From JBLNBU01 sp050260215 (GTDB taxonomy: Bacteria > Pseudomonadota > Alphaproteobacteria > Rhodospirillales > Magnetospirillaceae), in NCBI GenBank assembly GCA_050260215.1, contig JBLNBU010000022.1:1-39291 (forward strand): DNA of 39,291 bases, read 5' to 3'. Below the pieces are notes generated by a model, which saw nothing but the letters and a program-made list of their open reading frames with translations, was not told the DNA's origin and searched no databases. A program made the translations under genes and the position numbers. Numbering within the stretch: the stretch's first letter is position 1; every line of letters starts with the position of its first letter. Positions 6,884-16,100 of the stretch are shown here, piece after piece.

Positions 6884-8605
6884 ATGGCGATGGCGGTTGT
6901 CGGCGGAGAGGGGTTCTCTCCATCCCAGGACGGAGTGGATGCGGCGGACAGCGTCGAGCTGGCCCGCGCTCCTGATTCCGCGCAAGGCGACGGCGGCGCC
7001 AAGCCGACCGCCGCCAGCGGAACCGAACGCCCCGCCGAGGCTGAACCGGCCGAGCAGGCCAACCTGAATTTCGGCCGCCAGGATGCCGCCGGTTCGCCCA
7101 TCGCCGAGGCGGGCGGGCGGGCCTTTACCGTCGGCGCCGACATTCCCACCACCGGCCATGCCGCCTCGGGCAGCGTGCCCGACCCGGCCCATGCCAACCC
7201 GGCCGCCGCCCCGGCCACCGGCAGTGGTGAAGCGGCAGCGGCGGCCGCACCCAGCCAGCCCGGGCCGGTGCCCGCCGCGGCAGGTGTTGATGCCGCTCCG
7301 GCGGCCGCGGCAACCCACCAGGATGCACCCCATCCGGCGACCGCACCGCCGGCCATGACTGCGGCCCCGGTTGCGGCCGGTGTCGAGCACGCGGCAGCCC
7401 ATGCGGCCGCTCCGGCCGCCGCAGCGGCGGCGCCCGTGGCGTCCGTGCCTGCCGTTGCCGGCGCCCTTGTCGCCGAGCCGCCTGCCGCTGCCGCTCCGCC
7501 GGCGGCCGAGGGTCAGCGGCCGGTTCCCGCGCAGCCGGCACCGGTTGCCGCCGCCGAGCACGCGTCGTCGCCTGCCGCCCAGGAGGCCCAAAGCCACTCC
7601 GCCGCCGCCACCACTCACGCCAATGCCACCCAGGCCGCCACCGGCCAGGAGGTCGCCGCGGCCGCCATCAGTGCCGACCACGGCAATTCGGCCAATGCCG
7701 GCACCGATACGCCCGCCGCCGATCCCGGCAATTCGGGCAACGCCGGCAGTGATGCGGCCGCCGCCGATCACGGCAATTCGGGCAACGCCGGCAGCGATGC
7801 GGCCACCGCCGACCACGGCAATTCGGGCAACGCCGGCAATGATGCGGCCGCCGCCGATTCGGGCAATTCGGGTAACGATCCGGCAGCTGCCGATCACGGC
7901 AACTCGAACAACGCCGGCAGTGATGCGGCCGCCGCCGACCACGGCAATTCGGGCAATGCGGGCAACGACACCGCCGTCGCCGATCAGGGGAATGCGGGGG
8001 GACAGCATGGGGATACAGGCAACGCTTCGGGAGGCAATGGGGCGGCCATGACCGATCAGACCAGCGATACCGGCCAGGCGGCTGCGGCGGACCAGGGTTC
8101 GGCAGGCCAGGGGGCCGCCGCCGACGTCCAGCCGACCACGCCGCCCGCCGACACCTCCAATGCCGGCGGCGCCGCCCAGGATGCGGCGGCGGATCATGGC
8201 CAGGGCCAGGGCCAGGGCCAGGGTCAGGGTCAGGGTGGCGGAACCACCGTGGTCACCGACCCGGTACCGCCCACCGTGGTCGAGACCGCCGGCGGCACCT
8301 TCGAGATCGCCGGCAACCAGCATTTCGGCGGCAGCAACGCCGGCAGCGACCTGTTCATCTTCGACCATCCGGCCGGCGGCTCGTCCATCGACGGCGGCAC
8401 CGGCAGCCAGTGGGTCGACGTCATCCAGGTCAACATGGCCGGCGGCCCGGGCGCCAAGACCAGCGGCTGGACGCTGGAGGTCGACGGCAAGATGGTTCAG
8501 AACAACGCCAAGCACGGCGAGATGAACGTCACCGGCAAGGAAGGCACCATCCACACCAGTTCGGGCGACGTGTCGTTCACCAACATCGAGAAGATCGAGT
8601 GGTGA
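6884..8605 (+). CDS. Ala-rich low-complexity protein with T1SS-type C-terminal module, second putative substrate
   Basis: This 573-aa protein is mostly disordered: about 260 residues very rich in Ala, Pro and Gly, then seven 15-aa ADHGNSGNAGSDAAA-like repeats (7673-7978), a Gly-Gln run (8198-8233), and a folded C-terminal module (about 8281-8602). That module matches the end of the adhesin: FxGxxxxxDxFxFD, then a DGGxGxWVDxI core, and a final SFTNIEKIEW against HFQNMEQIKW. It has no Sec signal and no RTX repeats. The shared C-terminus next to exporter genes makes export by the same type I machine likely. It could be a matrix-like or spacer protein on the cell surface, or help anchor the adhesin; both are guesses. 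The start is ATG 6884, with an in-frame ATG at 6890. Confidence 0.85.
   Translation: MAMAVVGGEGFSPSQDGVDAADSVELARAPDSAQGDGGAKPTAASGTERPAEAEPAEQANLNFGRQDAAGSPIAEAGGRAFTVGADIPTTGHAASGSVPDPAHANPAAAPATGSGEAAAAAAPSQPGPVPAAAGVDAAPAAAATHQDAPHPATAPPAMTAAPVAAGVEHAAAHAAAPAAAAAAPVASVPAVAGALVAEPPAAAAPPAAEGQRPVPAQPAPVAAAEHASSPAAQEAQSHSAAATTHANATQAATGQEVAAAAISADHGNSANAGTDTPAADPGNSGNAGSDAAAADHGNSGNAGSDAATADHGNSGNAGNDAAAADSGNSGNDPAAADHGNSNNAGSDAAAADHGNSGNAGNDTAVADQGNAGGQHGDTGNASGGNGAAMTDQTSDTGQAAAADQGSAGQGAAADVQPTTPPADTSNAGGAAQDAAADHGQGQGQGQGQGQGGGTTVVTDPVPPTVVETAGGTFEIAGNQHFGGSNAGSDLFIFDHPAGGSSIDGGTGSQWVDVIQVNMAGGPGAKTSGWTLEVDGKMVQNNAKHGEMNVTGKEGTIHTSSGDVSFTNIEKIEW
7673..7978 (+). repeat. Seven 45-bp in-frame tandem repeats (one 36 bp)
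   Basis: Each unit encodes a variant of ADHGNSGNAGSDAAA; the fifth unit is 12 residues long. Third-position differences between units show that the repeat is not brand new. Length change by recombination would keep the frame. Confidence 0.9.
8198..8233 (+). repeat. (GGYCAG)6 hexanucleotide repeat
   Basis: Six copies of GGC/GGT-CAG encode six Gly-Gln pairs just before the folded C-terminal module. Slippage would change the linker by two residues at a time without shifting frame. Confidence 0.9.
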
Positions 8606-8610
8606 ACCCC

Positions 8611-9579
8611 ATGACCAGCAGCCCCGGCATCATCGCAGTGTTCAACGCCAAGGGCGGGGTGGGGAAGACCACCACCGCGGTCAACCTGGCCGTCTGCCTG
8701 GCGATGATGGGCCGACGCGTGCTGCTGGTCGACATGGACGCCCAGGGCAACGCCACCACCAGTTTCGGATCGTCGGAACTGCCGGGCCTGGGGACCTACG
8801 AGCTGATCACCGGTCGCTGCACCCTGGCCGAGGCCATGCGCCCGACCTTCGTCGACAACCTGTGGCTGGTGGGCGCCACCGATGGGCTCAATGCCATGGA
8901 CCTGGAACTGGCGGGCGACCCCCCGGCCCACGGGGTGCTGCGCGACATCGTCGCCACGCAAGGCCAGGATCTGGACCTGGTGGTGATCGACTGCCCGCCC
9001 GGGGTGGGCGCGGCGACCGTCAACGCCCTGGTCTCGGCCCACGGGGTGCTGTGTCCGGCCAACCCCACCCCCTTCGCCCATGACGGACTTGCCCGGACCT
9101 GGGCCATGGTCGGGCGGATCCGTGCCGCGCTGAACCCCGAGCTGCGGGTGGTGGGCGTGGTGATGTCGCTGGTCGACGACGGCGTTCGCGTCTGGCAGGA
9201 CGACGTCGCCGCGGTCATCCGTGCCGAGTTCGGCGCCCTGGTGTTTCCGCAGCCGATCGGCCACGCGCCTGATCTGTTCGGGGCGGCCGCCGCCTATGGG
9301 GTGCCGGCGGTGATGTTCGCTCCCATCGCGGCCGAGGTCTCTGCCTTCATCGACCTGGCTCTCTGGCTGCTTGCGCGCGAGCCGCGGCTGGGCGGGGAAG
9401 CCGATGAGCGGCCGGTGCCGCCGCGGGCGGTCGTGTGCGCAGGTCTGCAGTCGTCACACCTGCGCCTGGCCAAGGCGGGATATTTTGAGCAGCAGGGCAA
9501 CATACCCGCCCTGCCGAGGGGGGCCGAATTGGGGATCGGCCCGGTGATGACACCGATGGTCAGGAACGTGGCAGAGTGA
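8611..9579 (+). CDS. ParA/Soj-family ATPase embedded in the secretion operon
   Basis: This 322-aa protein has the full set of ParA motifs: the deviant Walker A box KGGVGKT (Lys14, Lys19), a Walker A' region with Asp41 and Asp43 in DMDAQGNAT, and a Walker B region ending at Asp127 (VVIDCPPG). ParA ATPases form ATP-dependent dimers, usually bind DNA non-specifically, and position plasmids, chromosomes or protein complexes. The last 70 residues after the ATPase core are an extension with no recognisable domain. An in-frame GTG at 8602 overlaps the previous stop (GTGA) and would add three residues, so translation is probably coupled. There is no parS-like site or ParB gene nearby. The context suggests a role in placing the secretion machine or its surface product; that is inference. 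Confidence 0.93.
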   Translation: MTSSPGIIAVFNAKGGVGKTTTAVNLAVCLAMMGRRVLLVDMDAQGNATTSFGSSELPGLGTYELITGRCTLAEAMRPTFVDNLWLVGATDGLNAMDLELAGDPPAHGVLRDIVATQGQDLDLVVIDCPPGVGAATVNALVSAHGVLCPANPTPFAHDGLARTWAMVGRIRAALNPELRVVGVVMSLVDDGVRVWQDDVAAVIRAEFGALVFPQPIGHAPDLFGAAAAYGVPAVMFAPIAAEVSAFIDLALWLLAREPRLGGEADERPVPPRAVVCAGLQSSHLRLAKAGYFEQQGNIPALPRGAELGIGPVMTPMVRNVAE

Positions 9580-10115
9580 TGGAAGCGGGCAAGATCATCC
9601 AGGCCTTCATGGCCAAGGCGCCGGTTCCGGGGCGGGAACAGGCGGACAGTTTGGCCCCGGTTCTCGACGAGGCGACCCAGGCGGTGCTGGCCGAGCTGGA
9701 CCGCCTGCGCGCCGCCGAGGGCAGCGGTGCCCAGGTTGCGCCCGCCGAACGGCTGCATGTGCTGACCCTGCTGATGGCCTGTGCCGAATATGCCCGCGCC
9801 CTTGCCGACGACGGCCGCGCCGTCCTGCCCGAGGGCACCCTTGCCCGCCTGGCTGAGGCCCTGCAGGCCGAGCCGGCGCCGGTTCGGCCCGCGGTTCCTG
9901 TGCCTGCCCAGCCCACGGCCACGGTGTTGCCGCTGGCCGCCGCCGGCCGTGCCCTGCGCCCCCGCGCCGCCGCTCCCGTTGCTGCCACGCCTGCGCCGGC
10001 CGTCGGGGCGCCGGCGCCGGTGTGTGCCCCGGCCGCAGCCGAGGCGGACGACGACCGCTGGCTGGCCGACCGGCTCGAGCTGGCCCTGCAGCAGATCACC
10101 ATGTTGATGCGCTAG
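9579..10115 (+). CDS. Small Ala/Pro-rich protein, possible partner of the ParA-like ATPase
   Basis: This 178-aa protein matches no family I know. ATG 9579 overlaps the ParA stop (TGATG), the tightest coupling in the locus. It has an N-terminal region with basic residues (MEAGKIIQAFMAKAP), a helical part (about 25-97), a Pro/Ala/Val-rich disordered linker (98-155) and a short acidic-to-amphipathic C-terminal helix. Partner proteins of position-setting ParA ATPases are typically encoded next door, are small and partly disordered, and stimulate the ATPase through a basic N-terminus. The layout here fits that pattern, but no sequence motif proves it. It could also be an unrelated accessory factor. 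Confidence 0.8.
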   Translation: MEAGKIIQAFMAKAPVPGREQADSLAPVLDEATQAVLAELDRLRAAEGSGAQVAPAERLHVLTLLMACAEYARALADDGRAVLPEGTLARLAEALQAEPAPVRPAVPVPAQPTATVLPLAAAGRALRPRAAAPVAATPAPAVGAPAPVCAPAAAEADDDRWLADRLELALQQITMLMR

Positions 10116-10121
10116 AAGGGC

Positions 10122-11759
10122 ATGGCGGCTTCCCCGACGACACTGACCGCTCGCCAGGAGCAGATCCTGGCCCTGCTGCGTACCGGCAAGGCGAACAAGG
10201 AAATCGCCGAGGAGCTGGGAATCGGCATCGGCACCGTCAAGCAGCACCTGGTCGCCCTGTTCAAGCGGCTGGGGGTGACCAACCGTGCCATGGCGGTGGG
10301 CTCCGGCCTGGTGGCGCCCCAGGCGGCGGAGGCCGAGGCCTCGGACACCCAGCTCGAGTTGCGCCCCTGCTGCGTGCTCAGCGTCTCGTCCGATGATTCG
10401 GCCCTGTTGCAGCGTCATGCCGCCATCGCCTCGGCCGCCTTCGACTGTGCGCTGCTGGCCTCGGCGGGTGGCGCGGACATCATCTTCGGGCTGCAGCGGG
10501 TCGGCGAGAACGACGCCATCAATGCCGTCGAGCTGGCCCGCCAGATCGCCGCCGCCATGTGGGCCGAAGGGGCAGGGGTGGTCGGCGGCCTGGAGGCCGG
10601 CAACCTGGCCGCCAGCATGAACCTGTCGGGCGGCTGGAGCGGCGAGATCGTCGCCGGCCGCCTGGTCGCCCAGGCCAGGGCGCTGCGCCAGTCGGCCGGG
10701 GCCGGGCGGCTGGCCATCGGGCCGGTGGCCAAGACCCGCATCGCCATGCACCTGCGCGCCACCGTCGAGGACCCGGCCTGCCTGCCGTCGGACATCGCGC
10801 TGGCCGCCGGCATCGACGGGGTGCTGGGCATGGGGCCGCCGCCGCCGCCCAGCCTGGTCGGCCGGCCTGCCGAGCGCGCCTGCATCTTCCGTCACCTGGC
10901 CGAGCTGACCCGCGGCCGCGGCAGCGTGCTGCTGATCGAGGGCGAGGCCGGCATGGGCAAGACCGCCCTGGCCCGCACCGCCGCCCAGCCGGGCATCCCG
11001 TGGTTCGAACTGCACTGCGGCGGCACGCCCTTTCCCGCCTTCCGCCGCGCCGACCGCGGCAAATGGGCCGCCGACGTGGTCGGCTGGCGCGAGCTGGCGG
11101 CGACCCAGGACCCGGTGCTGGCCCTGGTCGACGACATTCACCTGGCCGGCGCCCACGAGCGCGAGGCCATCGAAGGCCTGATCGACGCCAGTGTCCACGC
11201 TCCGCTGCTGCTGGTGTGCACCGGTCGGACCTCGCACCGCATCGACCGGCTGCGCCAGCTGGGCGACGAGCACGTGGTGGTGTTGCGCCGCATGCCCGAA
11301 GGCGACATCCGCCAGTTGCTGGCCCAGAACGGCGCCGCCAATCCCGGCGACGACCTGGTCGAGCTGGCCGCCGGGGTGCCGCTGTTCGCCTGCCAACTGG
11401 CCCGTGCCGCCGCCGAGGGCGTCCAGGTCCGCCTGCCCAATGCGCTGGTGGCGCTGGTCTCGGCCCGCGTCGACGCGCTGGGGCTGCACCGCGGTTTCCT
11501 CCGGGTCGCGGCCATGGGCACCACCCGACTGGCGGCCATCGCCTCGGCGCTGTCGCTGTCGGTCGAGGACGTCGACGCCCTGGCCAACCAGGCGGCGCGC
11601 GCCGGCGTGGTCGCGTTTCGCGGCGGCCGCTGGCCTGCGGTGTCATTCTGCCATCCGCTGGTCAAGGCGGTGCTGGAATACACCCTGGGCGGTTTCGCCG
11701 ACCGGCCGGGCGATGCCGACATCGCCCGGGCCACCGCATCGGTGAGGCAATTCGGATGA
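10122..11759 (+). CDS. LuxR-type HTH / cyclase-like / AAA ATPase regulator
   Basis: This 545-aa cytoplasmic protein appears to have three parts. Residues 7-60 form a LuxR-type helix-turn-helix (TARQEQILALL, NKEIAEELGIGIGTVKQHL). Residues about 78-245 look like a class III nucleotide cyclase homology domain (GLEAGNLAASM, GEIVAGRLVAQARAL) without obvious catalytic residues. From about 250 there is an AAA_16/STAND-like ATPase with Walker A at 274-281 (GEAGMGKT) and Walker B at Asp337-Asp338. In classic large LuxR ATPase regulators the HTH is C-terminal; here it is N-terminal and the tetratricopeptide tail is missing. It is probably a nucleotide-switched transcription factor for the secretion locus. 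A GAAGGG box precedes ATG 10122, and its stop overlaps the next ATG (ATGA). Confidence 0.87.
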   Translation: MAASPTTLTARQEQILALLRTGKANKEIAEELGIGIGTVKQHLVALFKRLGVTNRAMAVGSGLVAPQAAEAEASDTQLELRPCCVLSVSSDDSALLQRHAAIASAAFDCALLASAGGADIIFGLQRVGENDAINAVELARQIAAAMWAEGAGVVGGLEAGNLAASMNLSGGWSGEIVAGRLVAQARALRQSAGAGRLAIGPVAKTRIAMHLRATVEDPACLPSDIALAAGIDGVLGMGPPPPPSLVGRPAERACIFRHLAELTRGRGSVLLIEGEAGMGKTALARTAAQPGIPWFELHCGGTPFPAFRRADRGKWAADVVGWRELAATQDPVLALVDDIHLAGAHEREAIEGLIDASVHAPLLLVCTGRTSHRIDRLRQLGDEHVVVLRRMPEGDIRQLLAQNGAANPGDDLVELAAGVPLFACQLARAAAEGVQVRLPNALVALVSARVDALGLHRGFLRVAAMGTTRLAAIASALSLSVEDVDALANQAARAGVVAFRGGRWPAVSFCHPLVKAVLEYTLGGFADRPGDADIARATASVRQFG

Positions 11760-13147
11760 GCACCGCCCGCATTCTTGCCCTGGTCGTGGTCGCGTCGCTG
11801 GGCGCCTGTTCGCTGGCGCCCGACTACCAGCGGCCCGAGGCGCCGGTGCCGGCGACGTGGAGCGGCCAGGCCAGCCGGCTGCCGCAGCCGGCAGTGCGGT
11901 GGTGGACCGCCTTCGGCTCGGCCCGCCTGGACGCCCTGGTCGACGAGGCCCTGTCGGCCAACCAGGACCTGGCGGCGGCGGTGGCGCGCATCCGCATCGC
12001 CCAGGGCCAGTCGGACGCCGCCTTTGCCGCCCTGCTGCCCACGCTGCAGGGCACCGCTGGAGTTACCGCCACCGCGCCCACCGGCGAGCGGACCCCCGAC
12101 GTCGACGGCCGGTCCGAGCGGGTGTTCCAGGCCGGCGGCCGTGCCTCGTGGGAGCTGGACCTGTGGGGCCGCAACCGTTCGGCCGACGAGGCGGCGCTGG
12201 CGGCGCTCAATGCCTCGCGCCTCGACCGCGAGGCGCTGGCGGTCACCCTGGCCGCCGATGTCGCCACCGGTTACCTGCGCATGCTGCAGGCCTGCGACCG
12301 CCTGGCGGTGGCTGAGCGCAACGTCGCCGTCCAGCAGGACGTACTGGCCAAGATGAAGGTGCGCCGCACCGTCGGCGAGGGCACCGAGCTGGAGGTGGCC
12401 CAGCAGACCACCGTCGTCGCCGTGGCCGAGGCGGCGGTGCCGCCGTTTACCGTCGCCCTGGCCCAGGCCCGCCACCAGCTGGGCGCCCTGATCGGCCGGC
12501 CGCTGTCGGACACCGAGCAGGCCTGCGCCTCGCTCGATACGCTGTCGCTGCCCGAGCCGGCAGTATCGGGGCTGCCGTCCGAGGTGTTGCTGAACCGCCC
12601 CGACATCCGCAAGGCCGAGGAACTGCTGCGCGCCGCCAACGCCAATATCGGCACCGCGCGCGCCAAGCTGTTCCCCGCTCTGGCGCTGTCGGCCGAGGGC
12701 GGCTGGAACGGGCTGGCCGCGTCCAGCGTCGGCGGGCCGCTGTCGGTGTTCTGGGCGCTGGGCGGCAACGTGGTGCAGACCATCTTCGACGGCGGCCGGA
12801 CGTTTGCCGAGATCGACGCCGGCCAAGCGCGCAAGGAGGAGCTGGTGGCGTCCTACCGCCAGGCCATCCTCAACGGCCTGCGCGACGCCGAGGACGCGCT
12901 TTCGGCCATCTCGGCCGGCAATCGCCAGCTGGCGGCCCAGGACCGGGCGGTGGAGTCGGCTCGGACCGCACAGGGGCTGGCGCAGAAGTCGTTCGACCGC
13001 GGCATGAGCCCCTACATCACCGTCATCGACGCCCATCGCACCCGCTACCAGACCGAGGATGCGCTGGTGGCCGCGCGGTTCTCGCGCGCCACCGCCTCGG
13101 TGCAGCTGTTCCGCGCGGTCGCCGGGCCCATGGGGGCCACTCCGTGA
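11756..13147 (+). CDS. NodT/OprM-type outer-membrane efflux lipoprotein (TolC role)
   Basis: This 463-aa protein starts with a lipoprotein signal: a hydrophobic run then the lipobox SLGAC, so Cys18 would be lipidated. Two outer-membrane efflux repeats follow, with typical motifs (WWTAFG near the N-terminus, ASWELDLWGRNR, LLNRPDIRKAE, TIFDGG). Such proteins form trimeric channels through the outer membrane and periplasm. In this operon it should be the exit duct of the type I machine. Lipidated NodT/OprM proteins normally serve RND pumps, whereas type I systems mostly use non-lipidated TolC-like proteins, so the pairing is slightly unusual. The ATG overlaps the previous stop (ATGA) and the gene ends in a GTGA overlap with the ABC gene. 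Confidence 0.93.
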   Translation: MSTARILALVVVASLGACSLAPDYQRPEAPVPATWSGQASRLPQPAVRWWTAFGSARLDALVDEALSANQDLAAAVARIRIAQGQSDAAFAALLPTLQGTAGVTATAPTGERTPDVDGRSERVFQAGGRASWELDLWGRNRSADEAALAALNASRLDREALAVTLAADVATGYLRMLQACDRLAVAERNVAVQQDVLAKMKVRRTVGEGTELEVAQQTTVVAVAEAAVPPFTVALAQARHQLGALIGRPLSDTEQACASLDTLSLPEPAVSGLPSEVLLNRPDIRKAEELLRAANANIGTARAKLFPALALSAEGGWNGLAASSVGGPLSVFWALGGNVVQTIFDGGRTFAEIDAGQARKEELVASYRQAILNGLRDAEDALSAISAGNRQLAAQDRAVESARTAQGLAQKSFDRGMSPYITVIDAHRTRYQTEDALVAARFSRATASVQLFRAVAGPMGATP

Positions 13148-16100
13148 CCGCCCCGGCGGCGGCCCTGCGGCTGCGCCGGTTGATGGGCGGCCTGCGGCTG
13201 CCGCTGCCTGCCGCCCTGTCGTCCAGGGTGCCCGAGCTGGACGAGGCCTTCCGCAGCGGGTTGCGCCGGGCGCTGCCCGACCTTGCCCTGGCGGCGGTGG
13301 TGCTGAACCTGCTCAGCCTAGCCCTGCCGCTGGTGGTGCTGCAGGTCTACGACCGCATCATTCCCCATCGCTCGCTGGCCACGCTGTCCATGCTGCTGCT
13401 GGGGGCCACCGTGGCGCTGGCTCTCGAGGTGGTGGTGCGCGCCGTGCGCGGCTATGTGGTCGGGCTGTTGGCGGCCCGCTTCGACCACCAGATCACCTGC
13501 AAGGCGTTCCGCCGGCTGCTGGATGCCCCGCCGGCCGAGTGCGAGCGTGACGGCGCCGGCGTCCACCTGGAACGGCTGCGCGCCGTCGGCATGGTGCGCG
13601 AGTTCTATTCCGGCCAGTCGGTGCTGGCCCTGCTGGACCTGCCGTTCACCGTCCTCTACCTGGCCATGCTGGCTTGGCTGGGCGGGTGGCTGGTGGTGGT
13701 TCCCGCCGGCCTGCTGGCGGTGTTCGTGCAGGTGGCGCTGTGGATCGGCAGGCGTCTGCGCGCCGACCTCGAGGCCCGCGCCGCCAGCGACGAGCGCCGG
13801 TACAGCTTCCTGGGCGAGGCGGTGGCCGGCATCCACTCCATCAAGACCATGGCCATGGAAGGGCTGATGCGCCGGCGCTACGAGCGCCTGCAGGACGCCA
13901 ACGCCCATCGCGCCTTCGACGGCACCCGCCATTCCACCATCGCCGTCAACCTGGGCGTGCTGTTCTCGCAGCTGGGCACCGTGCTCACCGTCTCGGCCGG
14001 TGCCTGGCTGGTGGTCGACCAGTCCATCAGCTCGGGCGCGCTGGTCGCCTGTATCATGCTGGTCAACCGCGGGTTCCAGCCCTTGCAGTCGGCCCTGGCC
14101 ACCTGGGTGCGCTACCAGCGATTCGCCGTCGCCCGCCGGCAGCTGGAAAGGCTGTTCGCCCTGCAGGGGCGCGACACCCAAGCGCCGGCGCTGCCCCACC
14201 TGCAGGGCCGCATCGAGCTGGCCGGTGTCACCGTGCGCATGCCCGGGCGCGAACGGCCGCTGTTGGACGGCCTTTCGCTGTCGGTGGCGCCGGGGGAGTG
14301 CATCGGCATCGTCGGCGACAGCGGCAGCGGCAAGTCGACGCTGCTGTCGCTGATCGGCGGCATGGCGCGGCCCGACGACGGCCGGGCCAGCATCGACGGC
14401 CTCGACCTTGGCGACTTCCAGCCGTCGTCGGTGGCGCGACGCATCGCCACCATGCCGCAGCAGGGGGTGCTGTTCGAAGGCTCGATCCTCGACAACGTCG
14501 CCATGTTCGATCCGGCCATGCATCAGCCGGCGCGCGAGGCAGGGGCCATCCTGGGGCTGGACCGGCTGGTGGCCGGCATGCGCCACGGCTGGAACACGCC
14601 CATCGGCAACACTGCGGGCGACTCGCTGCCCGCCGGCATCCGGCAGCGCATCTCGATCGCGCGCACCCTGGCCCCCGACCCGCAGGTGGTCTTGTTCGAC
14701 GAGGCCAACATCGCGCTCGACGCTGTCGGTGACGGGCTGCTGCGCCGGTGGATGGCCGCGCAGAAGGGCCGGCGGACCATGGTGCTGGTCAGCCACCGGC
14801 CGTCCATGCTGCAGCTGTGCGACCGGGTGCTGTACCTGCGCGACGGCCGCCTGCACGACCATCCCGCCGCGCCCGCCGCCGGGCCGGCCAGCTCGCTTGT
14901 GCGGCCCGAGCGCCCGGGCGGCCTGGCCCACACCCTGGTGGCCCGCTTCCCGGTCCATTCCGACCTGGCCATGTGCCTGAGCGCACTGCTGGCGGCGCTG
15001 GGCTGGCAGGGAACGCCCCGCCAACTGTCCGAAGCGCTGCCCCATTTCGTCGACAGCCTCGACGTCAAGGGACTGCTGCAGACCATGGGCAACCTGGGAT
15101 ACGCGGCCCACGCGGTCGAGACCACGCTCGACACCCTCGATACCCGGCTGCTGCCCGCTTTGTTCCTGCCCGCCCACGGCGCCGCCCTGGTGCTGCTGCG
15201 GGAGCAGGGGGACGGCGAGCTGCTGGCCTTCGACGGCGGCGAGGTGGCCAATATCGGCATGGTCCGCGACGATACCCCCGGCACCGCCTACCTGTTCCAG
15301 GCGGCCGAGGAGCCCGCGGTGGGCGCCGACACCTCGGGCAGCTGGGTGCTGGGCGTGTTCGGCCGCTTCCGCCGCATGGCGGCGCTGGTGGCCCTGCTGT
15401 CGCTGGTGGTCAACCTGCTGATGCTGGCGGTGCCGCTGACCGTCATGGGGGTGTTCGACCGGGTGGTGCCCAGCGCCGATGCAGGCCTGGTGGCGGCGCT
15501 GCTGCCCGGCGTGCTGCTGCTGCTGGCGGTCGACGTGGGGCTGCGCACTCTTCGGGCCCGACTGCTGGCCTTCGTCGGCGCACGGGCCGAGTTCATCGTC
15601 GGCACCGCGTTGTTCGGCCGGCTGATGCGCCTGCCGGCGGTGCAGACCGAAAGCGTCAACGTCGGCAGCCAGATCGCCCGACTGAAGGACTTCGACACGC
15701 TCCGCGAGATATTCACCGGCCCGCCGGCGCTGCTGGCCTTCGAGCTGCCGGCGGTGGTGGTGTTCGTGGTCACCCTGGCGGTGGTCAACCCGTGGGTGCT
15801 GGCGGTGGTCGCCGGCGCCGGCGCGCTGTTCGTCGGCCTGGGGCTGGCGACGCGCGCCACCGCCGCCCGCCTGGACGGCGAGGCGGCCCGCAGCGCGGCG
15901 CGGCGCCACGAATTCCTGGCCGACGCCATGGCCAAGCTGCGCACCTTGAAGCTGACCGGCGCCGAGGCGCGCTGGCACGAGCGCCTGCGCCTGTTGTCGG
16001 GCCGCGCCGTGGCGGCCGAGTTCCGCGCCGCCGAATACAACCACCGGGTCGCCGCCCTGGCCCACGGGCTGGGCGGGCTGGCCGGCCTGACCACCGTGCT

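Noticed and set aside
4072..7356. Long minus-strand open frame under the adhesin
   Set aside because: It is a GC-driven shadow of the repeat-rich adhesin and crosses the intergenic region; no domain is recognisable.
7673..7978. CRISPR-like regular repeats
   Set aside because: Repeats are contiguous, in frame, without unique spacers, and encode a protein repeat; no cas genes.
10122..11759. Quorum-sensing LuxR receptor
   Set aside because: There is a LuxR-type HTH but no autoinducer-binding domain and no synthase gene.
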